Source: Streptomyces sp. NBC_01217
Lineage (GTDB): Bacteria > Actinomycetota > Actinomycetes > Streptomycetales > Streptomycetaceae
Direction: 5' to 3'
NCBI RefSeq assembly: GCF_035994185.1
Contig: NZ_CP108538.1
Coordinates: 4,255,501-4,319,500, forward strand
Length of the DNA stretch: 64,000 nucleotides
Shown: positions 26,309 to 35,515 of the stretch, piece after piece
How positions within the stretch are numbered: position 1 is the stretch's first letter
How the letters are laid out: each line of letters begins with the position of its first letter
Translations under genes and position numbers: made by a program
The notes under the pieces: model-generated
Told to the model about the DNA's origin: nothing
Database searches by the model: none
What the model saw: the letters and a program-made list of their open reading frames with translations, nothing else

Positions 26309-26755
26309 TCAGTCCTTCGGCCTCTTCGGCCGCCAGACCACCAACGCACTGGTCTGCTGCACATCCTGATACGGAACCAGATCCCGCCGGTACGAGGCAT
26401 GCACCTGCGCCTCGCGCTGCTGCATCGCCGCCGCCGCGCCGTCCACCGCCGCCGAGAGTTCGGCGACGCGCTGCTGGAGGGCCGCGACCTGGTTCTCCAG
26501 TTCGATGATGCGCTTGATGCCGGCGAGGTTGATGCCCTCGTCCTGCGACAGCTGCTGGACGGTGCGCAGCAGCTCGATGTCGCGGGCCGAGTAGCGCCTG
26601 CCGCGCCCGGCCGTGCGGTCGGGCGAGACCAGGCCGAGGCGATCGTACTGGCGCAGCGTCTGCGGATGCAGGCCCGAGAGCTGGGCCGCGATCGAGATCA
26701 CGTACACCGGTGATTCATCGGTCAGTTCGTACGGATTGCGTCGTCGGCCGTCCAC
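26309..26755 (-). CDS. hspR: heat-shock repressor HspR (MerR family)
   Basis: A 148-aa MerR-type repressor that binds HAIR sites with DnaK as co-repressor. It has the winged-helix N-terminus VYVISIAAQLSGLHPQTLRQYDRLGLV, RYSARDIELL and a coiled coil (IIELENQVAALQQRVAEL) for dimerisation. The C-terminal end is basic (VVWRPKRPKD). It starts with GTG, one base after the dnaJ stop, as last gene of dnaK-grpE-dnaJ-hspR. The HAIR sites before dnaK and clpB close the autoregulatory loop. Confidence 0.95.
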   Translation of the reverse strand: MDGRRRNPYELTDESPVYVISIAAQLSGLHPQTLRQYDRLGLVSPDRTAGRGRRYSARDIELLRTVQQLSQDEGINLAGIKRIIELENQVAALQQRVAELSAAVDGAAAAMQQREAQVHASYRRDLVPYQDVQQTSALVVWRPKRPKD

Positions 26756-26756
26756 C

Positions 26757-27944
26757 TCAAGCTCCCTTCGCAGCCTGGAACAGCTCCGCCCGCGGGTCGT
26801 GGCCCGCGGTCGCCTTCCGGTAGGCCTCCAGTGCGTCCCTGGCCTCGTCGCTGAGGTCCCTGGGCACTGTCACCTCGACGGTGACCAGCAGGTCGCCCCG
26901 GGTGCCGTCCTTGCGTACGGCGCCCTTGCCGCGGGCGCGCATCGTACGCCCGTTGGGGGTGCCCGCGGGCAGTTTCAGGGTGACCGGCGGACCGCCGAGC
27001 GTGGGCACCTTCACCTCGCCGCCGAGTGCCGCCTCCGTGAAGTCGACGGGCACGGTGACCGTGAGGTTGTCGCCCCTGCGGCCGAAGACCGGGTGGGCGT
27101 CGACATGGACCACGACGTACAGATCGCCGGCCGGTCCGCCGCGCTCGCCCGGGCCGCCCTTGCCGCGCAGCCGGATCCGCTGGCCGTCCGAGACGCCCGC
27201 CGGAATCCTGACCTGCATGGTCCGGGAGGACTTCGCCCGGCCGCTGCCCTTGCAGACGTCGCAGGGGTCCTGGGCGATGAGGCCCCGGCCCTTGCAGTCC
27301 ACGCAGGGGTCGGTGAGCGAGAAGCCGCCGCCGGTGCCGCGCGAGACCTGACCGGTGCCGAGACAGGTCGGGCAGACCCTGGGGGTGCCGTTCTTGTCAC
27401 CGGTGCCTGAGCACGCCTTGCAGGGCGCCTGGCTGGACATCCGCAACGGGACCGTGGCCCCCTCGACCGCCTCGGTGAAGCTGAGCGTCACCTCGGACTC
27501 GATGTCCTGGCCGCGGCGCGGCTGCACCCGCGTCCCCGCACCGCCCCGGTTGAACAGGCCGCCGAAGACATCGCCCAGACCGCCGCCGCCGCCGAAACCG
27601 CCGGCTCCGCCGCCCTGGCCCCCGCCCTGGGTGCCTCCGAAGAGATCGCCCAGGTCGAAGTTGAAGTTGCCTCCGGCGCCTCCGGGCCCGGCCCTGAAGC
27701 CGCCGTTGCCGAAGAGGGCGCGCGCCTCGTCGTACTCCTTGCGCTTCTTGCTGTCGCCGAGGACGTCGTTCGCTTCGGAGATCTCCTTGAAGCGCTCCTC
27801 CGCCTTGTCGTCACCCTTGTTGGCGTCGGGGTGGAACTCGCGGGCGAGCTTCCGGTACGCCTTCTTGATCTCGGCGTCCGTGGCGTCCTTGGGGACGCCG
27901 AGAACCTTGTAGTAGTCCTTCTCGACGAAGTCCTTCGTGCTCAT
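26757..27944 (-). CDS. dnaJ: co-chaperone DnaJ
   Basis: A type I Hsp40 of 395 aa that delivers substrate to DnaK and stimulates its ATPase. The J domain (YYKVLGVPKDAT with a following HPD triad in FHPDANKG) is at residues 10-75. A Gly/Phe-rich linker follows, then four CxxCxGxG zinc-binding repeats (CKACSGTG, CPTCLGTG, CVDCKGRG, CDVCKGSG) and the C-terminal substrate domains. GGAGG lies 8 bp before the ATG at 27944. This is the operon-encoded DnaJ; streptomycetes usually have a second one elsewhere. Confidence 0.96.
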   Translation of the reverse strand: MSTKDFVEKDYYKVLGVPKDATDAEIKKAYRKLAREFHPDANKGDDKAEERFKEISEANDVLGDSKKRKEYDEARALFGNGGFRAGPGGAGGNFNFDLGDLFGGTQGGGQGGGAGGFGGGGGLGDVFGGLFNRGGAGTRVQPRRGQDIESEVTLSFTEAVEGATVPLRMSSQAPCKACSGTGDKNGTPRVCPTCLGTGQVSRGTGGGFSLTDPCVDCKGRGLIAQDPCDVCKGSGRAKSSRTMQVRIPAGVSDGQRIRLRGKGGPGERGGPAGDLYVVVHVDAHPVFGRRGDNLTVTVPVDFTEAALGGEVKVPTLGGPPVTLKLPAGTPNGRTMRARGKGAVRKDGTRGDLLVTVEVTVPRDLSDEARDALEAYRKATAGHDPRAELFQAAKGA

Positions 27945-27968
27945 CGACGTCCCTCCTTCCGGACGATC

Positions 27969-28004
27969 GGCCATGCGACCGGCACACTGGCCGGTCGCAT
28001 GGCC
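27969..28004 (-). other. stem-loop in the grpE-dnaJ intergenic spacer
   Basis: A perfect 14-bp stem (27969-27982 with 27991-28004) and 8-nt loop lies within the 93-bp gap between grpE and dnaJ, inside the operon transcript. It has no U-tract. It may act as a partial terminator or a processing/stability element that adjusts dnaJ-hspR expression relative to dnaK. Confidence 0.65.
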
Positions 28005-28037
28005 GGGCGGTGGGCCACGAGGTGGTCAGACGGAATG

Positions 28038-28685
28038 TCAGACCTCCTCGGTGCCACCGCTCTCCTCGTCGGTTGCCTTCTCTTCCTTGGCCGCGGCCGG
28101 TGCCGCACCCGGCTGGGGTTCGGCCACCGCCACCCGCGCGGGGCGGATGGTGCGCTCGCCGATCCGATACCCCGGCTGCAGGATCGCCACGCAGGTCGTC
28201 TCGGTGACATCCGGCGCGTACGAGTGCATCAGGGCTTCGTGGATCGTCGGGTCGAAGGGCTCGCCCTCCTTGCCGAACTGCTGCAGGCCCAGCTTGGCGG
28301 CGACCGTCTCCAGGGATTCGGCCACCGACTTGAACCCGCCCACGAGCTCGCCGTGATCGCGGGCCCGGCCGACGTCGTCGAGCACGGGCAGGAGGTCGGA
28401 CAGGAGGCCCGCGACTGCGATCTCCTTGACCGTGGCCCGGTCGCGCTCGACGCGACGGCGATAGTTCTGGTACTCGGCCTGGAGCCGCTGGAGGTCGCCC
28501 GTGCGCTCGTTGAGCGCGGTGCGGACCTGGTCCAGCTGGGCGGTCAGGCCGACCGTCTGTACTGCGTCCCCGGCCGGGGACGCCGCCTCCTCGGGCGAGG
28601 AGGGGGCGTCCTTCGGCTCAGCTCCGTCAGGGGTGCCGGAGGGGACGTCGGGCTTCTCCTCGAAGCCCGGAGTCTCCTCGGTCAC
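28038..28685 (-). CDS. grpE: nucleotide exchange factor GrpE
   Basis: A 215-aa homodimeric exchange factor for DnaK. An acidic, disordered N-terminus (residues 1-55) is followed by the long helical region ([19 protein letters not shown]) and the beta domain ending [20 protein letters not shown]. The C-terminal tail is Ala/Glu-rich. It starts with GTG overlapping the dnaK stop by 4 bp (GTGA), so translation is coupled. Confidence 0.95.
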   Translation of the reverse strand: MTEETPGFEEKPDVPSGTPDGAEPKDAPSSPEEAASPAGDAVQTVGLTAQLDQVRTALNERTGDLQRLQAEYQNYRRRVERDRATVKEIAVAGLLSDLLPVLDDVGRARDHGELVGGFKSVAESLETVAAKLGLQQFGKEGEPFDPTIHEALMHSYAPDVTETTCVAILQPGYRIGERTIRPARVAVAEPQPGAAPAAAKEEKATDEESGGTEEV

Positions 28686-30532
28686 ACCGCACCGCCCTTG
28701 GCGTCCTTCTCGTCGTCCACGATCTCGGCGTCGACGACGTCGTCGTCGGCCTTGGTCTGGGCGCCCGGCTGCGGGTCGCCCTGCGGGCCGCCCTCGGCCT
28801 GGGCGTTGGCGTACATCGCCTGGCCCAGCTTCTGGGAGACGGCCGCGACCTTCTCGGTGGCGGTGCGGATCTCGGCGGTGTCCTCGCCCTTGAGCTTCTC
28901 CTTCAGCTCGGTGAGCGCGGTCTCCACCTCCGTCTTCACGTCGCCGGGGACCTTGTCCTCGTTGTCCTTGAGGAACTTCTCCGTCTGGTAGACGAGCTGC
29001 TCGCCCTGGTTGCGCGACTCGGCGGCCTCGCGGCGGCGGTGGTCCTCCTCCGCGTACTGCTCGGCCTCCTCACGCATCCGGTTGACCTCGTCCTTCGGCA
29101 GCGAGGAGCCGCCGGTGACGGTCATCTTCTGCTCCTTGCCGGTGCCGAGGTCCTTGGCGGCGACGTGCATGATGCCGTTCGCGTCGATGTCGAACGCGAC
29201 CTCGATCTGCGGGACGCCACGCGGGGCCGGCGGCAGGCCGGTCAGCTCGAACATGCCGAGCTTCTTGTTGTACGCCGCGATCTCGCGCTCGCCCTGGTAG
29301 ACCTGGATCTGCACGGACGGCTGGTTGTCCTCGGCCGTCGTGAAGATCTCGGAACGCTTGGTCGGGATCGTGGTGTTGCGCTCGATGAGCTTCGTCATGA
29401 TGCCGCCCTTGGTCTCGATACCGAGGGACAGCGGGGTGACGTCGAGGAGCAGGACGTCCTTGACCTCGCCCTTGAGGACACCGGCCTGGAGCGAGGCGCC
29501 GATGGCGACGACCTCGTCCGGGTTCACACCCTTGTTGGCCTCCTGGCCACCGGTCAGCTCCTTGACGAGCTCGGCGACGGCCGGCATACGGGTGGAGCCA
29601 CCGACGAGAACGACGTGGTCGATCTCGGAGAGCTGGATGCCCGCGTCCTTGATGACGTTGTGGAACGGGCTCTTGCAGCGGTCCAGGAGGTCAGCGGTGA
29701 GCTGCTGGAACTGCGAGCGCGTGAGCTTCTCGTCCAGGTGCAGCGGGCCCTCGGCGGAAGCCGTGATGTAGGGCAGGTTGATCGTGGTCTCGGTCGAGGA
29801 CGAGAGCTCGATCTTCGCCTTCTCCGCGGCCTCGCGCAGACGCTGCAGAGCCATCTTGTCCTTGGACAGGTCCACGCCGTGCCCGTTGGCGAACTGCTTC
29901 ACCAGGTAGTCGACGACGCGCTGGTCCCAGTCGTCACCACCGAGGTGGTTGTCACCGTTGGTGGCCTTCACCTCGACGACGCCGTCGCCGATCTCCAGCA
30001 GCGACACGTCGAAGGTGCCGCCGCCGAGGTCGAAGACGAGGATCGTCTGGTCGTCCTTGTCGAGCCCGTACGCCAGCGCGGCGGCCGTCGGCTCGTTGAC
30101 GATACGCAGGACGTTCAGGCCCGCGATCTCGCCGGCCTCCTTCGTCGCCTGACGCTCGGAGTCGTTGAAGTACGCGGGGACGGTGATGACCGCGTCGGTC
30201 ACCTTCTCGCCCAGGTACGACTCGGCGTCCCGCTTCAGCTTCTGCAGGATGAAGGCGCTCATCTGCTGCGGGTTGAAGCTCTTGCCGTCCAGGTCGATCT
30301 TCCAGTCAGTGCCCATGTGGCGCTTGACGGAGCGGATGGTCCTGTCGACGTTGGTCACTGCCTGGCGCTTGGCGACCTCGCCGACCAGCACCTCGCCGTT
30401 CTTCGCGAAGGCGACGACGGACGGCGTGGTCCTGGCGCCCTCTGCGTTGGTGATGACGGTGGGCTCGCCGCCTTCGAGAACGCTGACGACGGAGTTAGTC
30501 GTGCCCAGGTCGATGCCGACCGCACGTGCCAT
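28682..30532 (-). CDS. dnaK: molecular chaperone DnaK (Hsp70)
   Basis: A 616-aa Hsp70. ATPase signatures are [33 protein letters not shown] and [13 protein letters not shown]. The substrate-binding domain follows with [17 protein letters not shown], and the helical lid has a tail rich in Gln/Gly/Asp ending in [14 protein letters not shown] lies 7 bp before the ATG at 30532. It is the first gene of dnaK-grpE-dnaJ-hspR and is preceded by two HAIR operators, so it is repressed by HspR, for which DnaK itself is co-repressor. Confidence 0.98.
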   Translation of the reverse strand: MARAVGIDLGTTNSVVSVLEGGEPTVITNAEGARTTPSVVAFAKNGEVLVGEVAKRQAVTNVDRTIRSVKRHMGTDWKIDLDGKSFNPQQMSAFILQKLKRDAESYLGEKVTDAVITVPAYFNDSERQATKEAGEIAGLNVLRIVNEPTAAALAYGLDKDDQTILVFDLGGGTFDVSLLEIGDGVVEVKATNGDNHLGGDDWDQRVVDYLVKQFANGHGVDLSKDKMALQRLREAAEKAKIELSSSTETTINLPYITASAEGPLHLDEKLTRSQFQQLTADLLDRCKSPFHNVIKDAGIQLSEIDHVVLVGGSTRMPAVAELVKELTGGQEANKGVNPDEVVAIGASLQAGVLKGEVKDVLLLDVTPLSLGIETKGGIMTKLIERNTTIPTKRSEIFTTAEDNQPSVQIQVYQGEREIAAYNKKLGMFELTGLPPAPRGVPQIEVAFDIDANGIMHVAAKDLGTGKEQKMTVTGGSSLPKDEVNRMREEAEQYAEEDHRRREAAESRNQGEQLVYQTEKFLKDNEDKVPGDVKTEVETALTELKEKLKGEDTAEIRTATEKVAAVSQKLGQAMYANAQAEGGPQGDPQPGAQTKADDDVVDAEIVDDEKDAKGGAV

Positions 30533-30554
30533 TTCAATTCCTCCAGCTTGACTA

Positions 30555-30575
30555 CTTGAGTGGAACTGACTCAAG
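30555..30575. promoter_or_regulatory. HAIR operator 1 upstream of dnaK
   Basis: A perfect HspR site, CTTGAGT-N7-ACTCAAG, 23 bp before the dnaK start codon. Confidence 0.95.
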
Positions 30576-30606
30576 GATGCATGACACCCGCCCCAGTGTC
30601 AACAGA

Positions 30607-30627
30607 CTTGAGTCGGGCAGACTCAAG
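30607..30627. promoter_or_regulatory. HAIR operator 2 upstream of dnaK
   Basis: A second perfect CTTGAGT-N7-ACTCAAG, centred 52 bp (about five helical turns) from the first, which suits cooperative HspR binding on one face of the DNA. Confidence 0.95.
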
Positions 30628-30797
30628 TATCGTGCACACACCTCGCGCGCACCGGGAGGCCGGGGGCGACACCCGCACGCTCCGCGGGCCGCGCAGCCCG
30701 TCCCCATCATCGCGCCATGGGATCGTTCTGTCACAAAATGCCGTGAGCCACGCAAAACCGGCACTCGATCCGCCCGACCCGCAGGCAGGTGCGAACG

Positions 30798-31487
30798 ATG
30801 CAGAGGCAGAGGCCGAGACAGAGGCAGAGGCAGGTCCGGCGCAGGAGCCGCATGCGCGCGCACCGCTGGGAGCGGGCATGGAAGGCGCTGCAGAACGGGG
30901 CACGGGCATGGGAGCGACCATCGGCCAAGCGCGTACTGGATCTGGTCCTCGGCTCGCTCCTGCTGGCCCTGGCCGCACCCCTGCTCGCCGCAGGCGCCCT
31001 CACCCTTGCCCTCGCCACACGGCGGCACCCCGGCGGCGTACTGATCCGCTCGCCCCGCATCGGTCTCGGCGGCCGCCTCTTCGTACTGCGCTCGCTGCGC
31101 ACCCGGCGGCTGCGCCTGGACCTGCTCTCCCGGCTGCCGCACGTCGTACGCGGAGATCTCTCCCTGGTGGGCCCGGAGCCCCTGACACCGGACGCCGGCA
31201 CCCCCGAGACCGCCACGGCCACCGCCGCGAGACACTGGCGGCAGGAACTGAAACCGGGCCTCACCGGCCTGGCACAGGTACGCTCCCGCTCCGGAATGCC
31301 CTGGGACGAGCCGGCCCTGCTCGATCAGCACTACGCCGAGCACCACTGGGTGGGCCTCGACCTGGCCATCCTGGCGGGCGCCGTACACACCCCACTGCGC
31401 AGAGCGATCCGCGGACCCACTCGGCGCGGCAAGGCACACCTGAGCGACACAGATCACCGCCGGTGCGGCTACATCGCGGCGGAATAA
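30798..31487 (+). CDS. bacterial sugar transferase (WcaJ-like) family protein
   Basis: A 229-aa protein resembling the polyisoprenyl-phosphate hexose-1-phosphate transferases. One membrane helix follows KRVLDLVLGSLLLALAAPLL, and the catalytic part has RSPRIGLGGRLFVLRSL, LPHVVRGDLSLVGPEPL and LKPGLTGLAQVRSRSG. Compared with canonical members the Lys-Phe-Arg-Ser-Met motif is altered to LRSLRT, so activity is uncertain. The N-terminus is an Arg/Gln-rich low-complexity stretch encoded by CAGAGG-like repeats, so the true start may be the ATG at 30852 with AGGAG before it. It is divergent from dnaK. Confidence 0.72.
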   Translation: MQRQRPRQRQRQVRRRSRMRAHRWERAWKALQNGARAWERPSAKRVLDLVLGSLLLALAAPLLAAGALTLALATRRHPGGVLIRSPRIGLGGRLFVLRSLRTRRLRLDLLSRLPHVVRGDLSLVGPEPLTPDAGTPETATATAARHWRQELKPGLTGLAQVRSRSGMPWDEPALLDQHYAEHHWVGLDLAILAGAVHTPLRRAIRGPTRRGKAHLSDTDHRRCGYIAAE

Positions 31488-31589
31488 GTGGATAGTGTCA
31501 GCACAGACTGATTAAGTTACTGCTTAGTAATCCCCAGTATTCGCTCGTAGACGCTGGATCCCACCCTCGCAGGCCCGAGGAGCCCCCAA

Positions 31590-33857
31590 ATGCAACTCGC
31601 CGCGATCATCGTGTCGCTGGTGCTGACTGTGGTCGGCGTTGCGCTCATCGCCCGAGCCGTCGCGCAGATCTACCGGTTCGTCACGCTCGGACAGCCGGTC
31701 CCGGCAGGCAGCCGCACCGACAACCCGAAGCAGCGCACGATCACCCTGGCCAAGGAGTTCCTCGGCCACACCCGGATGAACCGGTGGGGGATCGTCGGCT
31801 TCGCGCACTGGTTCGTCGCCATCGGCTTCCTGACGCTGCCGCCGACGCTGCTCCAGGCGTACGGACAGCTCTTCAAGGCCGACTGGGTGCTGCCGATCAT
31901 CGGTGAATGGCTTCCGTTCGAGATGTACATCGAGTTCATCGGTCTGATGACGGTCGTCGGCATCCTCGTGCTGATCGCCATCCGGCTGCTGAACCTGCCT
32001 TCCCGGGCCGGCCGCAAGTCCCGTTTCGCAGGCTCCAAGGCCTGGCAGGCGTACTTCGTCGAGTACGTCATCCTCGTCATCGGCCTGGCGATCCTGACCC
32101 TGCGCGGTCTCGAGGGCGCGATCCACCACGTCGAGGGCTACGAGGCCGCGTACTTCGTCTCGTACCCCCTGGTCCTGGCATTCAAGGGCCTCGCGCTCGG
32201 CACGCTGCAGAACCTCATCTACTTCACCGCGATGATCAAGATCGGTACCTCGCTGATCTGGATGATCACAGTCTCGCTCAACACCAACATGGGTGTGGCC
32301 TGGCACCGCTTCCTCGGCTTCCCGAACATCTGGTTCAAGCGAAACGCGGATGGCTCGTCGGCGCTCGGCGCCCTACAGCCGATGACCAGCGGCGGCAAGG
32401 AGATCGACTTCGAGGACCCGGGCGAGGACGACACCTTCGGTGTCTCCCAGGTCGAGCAGTTCTCCTGGAAGGGCATCCTCGACTTCTCCACGTGTACGGA
32501 GTGCGGCCGCTGCCAGTCGCAGTGCCCGGCCTGGAACACGGGCAAGCCGCTCTCCCCGAAGCTCCTGATCATGTCCCTGCGCGACCATGCGCACGCCAAG
32601 GCCCCGTATCTGCTGGCCGGCGGCGGCAAGGACATGGAGGGCAACGAGAAGGCGTCGGAGGAGCAGTTGAAGGGCGTCCCCGCCGCGGCCCTCGCGGAGG
32701 CCGAGCGCCCGCTGATCGGCACGGTCGAGGAGAACGGCGTCATCGACCCGGACGTGCTCTGGTCCTGCACCACCTGCGGTGCGTGCGTGGAGCAGTGCCC
32801 GGTCGACATCGAGCACATCGACCACATCGTCGACATGCGCCGCTACCAGGTGATGATCGAGTCCGCGTTCCCGTCCGAGGCGGGCACGATGCTCAAGAAC
32901 CTGGAGAAAAAGGGCAACCCCTGGGGGCTCGCCAAGAAGCAGCGCGTCGAGTGGACCAAGGAGGTCGACTTCGAGGTCCCGATCGTCGGCAAGGACGTCG
33001 AGGACCTCTCGGAGATCGACTACCTGTACTGGGTCGGCTGCGCGGGCGCACTCGAAGACCGCGCCAAGAAGACCACGAAGGCCTTCGCGGAGCTGCTGCA
33101 CATCGCGGGCGTCAAGTTCGCGATCATGGGCGGCGACGAGAAGTGCACGGGCGACTCGGCCCGCCGCCTGGGCAACGAGCCGCTGTTCCAGCAGCTCGGC
33201 CAGGAGAACGTCGCGATGCTGAACATGGCGTTCGGCGAGGATGACGAGGACGAGTCGACGAAGAAGCCCAAGTCGTCGAAGAAGATCGTCGCGACCTGCC
33301 CGCACTGCTTCAACACCATCGCGAACGAGTACCCGCAGCTCGGCGGCGAGTACGAGGTCATCCACCACACCCAGCTGCTCCAGCACCTCATCGACGAGGG
33401 CAAGCTGATCCCGGTGACTCCGGTCGAGGGCCTGATCACGTACCACGACCCGTGCTACCTGGGCCGTCACAACAAGATCTACACCCCGCCGCGCGAGATC
33501 ATCGCGAAGGTCCCGGGCCTCAGGAACGAGGAGATGCACCGCCACAAGGAGCGCGGCTTCTGCTGCGGCGCCGGTGGTGCCCGGATGTGGATGGAGGAGC
33601 GGATCGGCAAGCGCATCAACAACGAGCGCGTCGACGAGGCTCTGTCGTTGAACCCCGACATCGTCTCCACCGCCTGCCCGTTCTGCCTGGTCATGCTGAC
33701 CGACTCGGTCAACGGCAAGAAGAACGACGGCAAGGCGAAGGAGTCGGTCCAGGTGGTCGACGTATCGCAGCTGCTGCTGGACTCCGTGAAGACCCCGGCC
33801 GACCCGGCCGGCGAGGCGGAGCCGGCGGACGCACCGGAGCCGGAGCCGGTGAAGTAG
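31590..33857 (+). CDS. membrane-bound (Fe-S) oxidoreductase, heterodisulfide-reductase-related
   Basis: A 755-aa protein. The N-terminal 240 residues hold five to six membrane helices of the nitrate-reductase-gamma type. Two 4Fe-4S ferredoxin motifs follow at about residues 300 (CTECGRCQSQCP) and 393 (CTTCGACVEQCP). Two CCG-type cysteine-rich domains come next (WVGCAGALEDR; YHDPCYLGRHN with GFCCGAGG). An acidic Pro/Ala/Glu tail ends the protein. The layout is that of a quinone-linked electron-transfer protein, common in actinobacteria as a stand-alone gene; its electron partner is not known. A strong terminator follows. Confidence 0.92.
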   Translation: MQLAAIIVSLVLTVVGVALIARAVAQIYRFVTLGQPVPAGSRTDNPKQRTITLAKEFLGHTRMNRWGIVGFAHWFVAIGFLTLPPTLLQAYGQLFKADWVLPIIGEWLPFEMYIEFIGLMTVVGILVLIAIRLLNLPSRAGRKSRFAGSKAWQAYFVEYVILVIGLAILTLRGLEGAIHHVEGYEAAYFVSYPLVLAFKGLALGTLQNLIYFTAMIKIGTSLIWMITVSLNTNMGVAWHRFLGFPNIWFKRNADGSSALGALQPMTSGGKEIDFEDPGEDDTFGVSQVEQFSWKGILDFSTCTECGRCQSQCPAWNTGKPLSPKLLIMSLRDHAHAKAPYLLAGGGKDMEGNEKASEEQLKGVPAAALAEAERPLIGTVEENGVIDPDVLWSCTTCGACVEQCPVDIEHIDHIVDMRRYQVMIESAFPSEAGTMLKNLEKKGNPWGLAKKQRVEWTKEVDFEVPIVGKDVEDLSEIDYLYWVGCAGALEDRAKKTTKAFAELLHIAGVKFAIMGGDEKCTGDSARRLGNEPLFQQLGQENVAMLNMAFGEDDEDESTKKPKSSKKIVATCPHCFNTIANEYPQLGGEYEVIHHTQLLQHLIDEGKLIPVTPVEGLITYHDPCYLGRHNKIYTPPREIIAKVPGLRNEEMHRHKERGFCCGAGGARMWMEERIGKRINNERVDEALSLNPDIVSTACPFCLVMLTDSVNGKKNDGKAKESVQVVDVSQLLLDSVKTPADPAGEAEPADAPEPEPVK

Positions 33858-33874
33858 CTCGGGCTGTCGTGCGA

Positions 33875-33919
33875 CAGAAGCGGCCGGACCTGCCTCGGGG
33901 GCAGGACCGGCCGCTTCTG
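33875..33919 (+). terminator. intrinsic terminator of the Fe-S oxidoreductase gene
   Basis: A 13-bp outer stem (33875-33887 with 33907-33919) with a 6-bp inner stem separated by one A-A mismatch, followed by CTTT, 18 bp after the stop codon. Confidence 0.88.
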
Positions 33920-34036
33920 CTTTCCCCCGAGGGGGCCGGGGACATCCCCTACGGGATGTCACAGCTCGGCAGCAATGGCGGGCAGGTTCCCCAGGCACTC
34001 TCACCGCACCCGCGCGGACCAGGTACGTTCGACGAC

Positions 34037-34930
34037 GTGGCTGGATTCAGGATCGGACGCGGCCGGGACAACCGCACCCCGCAGCAAGCGCAACAGCAAC
34101 CGCGGCAGCAGCCGTACGGCACACAGGCACCACCGCCGTACGCCCAGCAGCCATGGCCCCCGACGGGAGGAAACGGCGCCCCGCCGCCCCCGTACAACGG
34201 CGGCGGCCACGGCGAGCCGGAATACTTCGGCGACCCGTACCAGCAGCCCCACCACCCCCACGGGCCCGCCCAGCACGGCGACCCGTACGCCAACTCCCCC
34301 GGCCACACCCAGGCGTTCAGCATCGGCGAGGACCCGTACGGCGACGGCAACACCTACCGCGCCGGCCAGGCCCCCGCCCAGCCCGCGGGCCCACGACTGC
34401 CGTGGAAGGACCTGCTCACCGGCATCGTGCTGCGCCCGGGTCCGACGTTCTGGCAGATGCGCGACTACCCCGTCTGGGGCCCGGCGCTGATCGTCACGTT
34501 CCTGTACGGCCTGCTCGCCCTCTTCGGCTTCGACCAGGCCCGGGACGACGCGATCCACGCGACGATCTCCACAGCGGTCCCCTACGTCGTCGTCACGGGC
34601 ATCGGCTTCGTCATCGGCGGCCTGGTCCTGGGCGCGGTCACGCACACGCTCGCCCGCCAGCTCGGCGGCAACGGCTCCTGGCAGCCGACCGTGGGCCTCT
34701 CCATGCTGATCATGTCGATCACGGACGCGCCCCGCCTGATATTCGCGCTCTTCCTCGGCGGCGAGAACTCCCTGGTCCAGGTCCTCGGCTGGATAACCTG
34801 GCTGGCCTCGGCCGCGCTCTTCACCTCGATGGTGAGCAAGTCGCACGACCTGCCGTGGCCGAAGGCTCTGGGCGCATCGGCGATCCAGCTGATCGCCCTG
34901 CTGTCGATCATCAAGCTGGGCACGATCTGA
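34037..34930 (+). CDS. YIP1 family membrane protein
   Basis: A 297-aa protein. The first 120 residues are hydrophilic and rich in Pro, Gln, Tyr and Gly (PQQAQQQPRQQPYG, HHPHGPAQHG). They are followed by a YIP1-type membrane domain with five helices beginning WKDLLTGIVLRPGPTFWQM. The function is unknown in bacteria. The GTG at 34037 (start VAGFRIGRGRD) is chosen because this is the usual N-terminus in streptomycetes; the in-frame ATG at 33956 falls inside a small hairpin. A terminator follows its stop. Confidence 0.85.
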   Translation: MAGFRIGRGRDNRTPQQAQQQPRQQPYGTQAPPPYAQQPWPPTGGNGAPPPPYNGGGHGEPEYFGDPYQQPHHPHGPAQHGDPYANSPGHTQAFSIGEDPYGDGNTYRAGQAPAQPAGPRLPWKDLLTGIVLRPGPTFWQMRDYPVWGPALIVTFLYGLLALFGFDQARDDAIHATISTAVPYVVVTGIGFVIGGLVLGAVTHTLARQLGGNGSWQPTVGLSMLIMSITDAPRLIFALFLGGENSLVQVLGWITWLASAALFTSMVSKSHDLPWPKALGASAIQLIALLSIIKLGTI

Positions 34931-34950
34931 CGCTCCCGCCGACAGGCACA

Positions 34951-34984
34951 GAAGAACCCCCGGAGCAGACCCCGGGGGTTCTTC
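34951..34984. terminator. intrinsic terminator between convergent genes
   Basis: A perfect 13-bp stem (34951-34963 with 34972-34984) with an 8-nt loop, between the YIP1 gene and the convergent phosphoribosyltransferase gene. Confidence 0.88.
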
Positions 34985-35008
34985 CATATCTCCGTCTCCG
35001 GGCGGGCG

Positions 35009-35509
35009 TCAGGCGTCGAGAACCTGACCACTACGCCGCACGACGGGCTTGTCCACGCTCCACGGGAAGTTGATCCAGCGATCGGTCTTCTTCCACACGT
35101 ACTCGCACTTCACGAGCGAATGCGACTTCTCGTAGATGACCGCGCTGCGCACCTCTGCGACATGATCGATACAGAAATCACGCACAAGCTTCAGAGTCTT
35201 CCCGGTATCGGCGACATCGTCGGCGATCAGGACCTTCTTGTCCGAGAAGTCGATGGCATTCGGAACGGGTGCCAGCATGACCGGCATTTCCAGCGTGGTG
35301 CCCACCCCGGTGTAGAACTCCACATTCACCAGATGAATGTTCTTGCAGTCCAGGGCATACGCGAGCCCGCCCGCGACGAATACCCCGCCGCGCGCGATGC
35401 TCAGCACGACATCGGGCTCGAAACCGTCGTCGGCCACGGTCTGCGCCAGCTCACGCACGGCCTGGCCGAACGCCTCGTACGTCAGGTTCTCCCGCACGTC
35501 ATCGCTCAT
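35009..35509 (-). CDS. phosphoribosyltransferase (xanthine/hypoxanthine type)
   Basis: A 166-aa type I phosphoribosyltransferase. The PRPP motif is VLIADDVADTGKTL, preceded by ARGGVFVAGGLAYAL and followed by the hood residues of a purine salvage enzyme (WINFPWSVDKPVV). It is related to XGPRT (Gpt)-like proteins of actinobacteria; which base it uses is not readable. It lies 6 bp downstream of dcd on the same strand and is probably co-transcribed, consistent with nucleotide metabolism. Confidence 0.85.
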   Translation of the reverse strand: MSDDVRENLTYEAFGQAVRELAQTVADDGFEPDVVLSIARGGVFVAGGLAYALDCKNIHLVNVEFYTGVGTTLEMPVMLAPVPNAIDFSDKKVLIADDVADTGKTLKLVRDFCIDHVAEVRSAVIYEKSHSLVKCEYVWKKTDRWINFPWSVDKPVVRRSGQVLDA

Positions 35510-35515
35510 CCGGCA

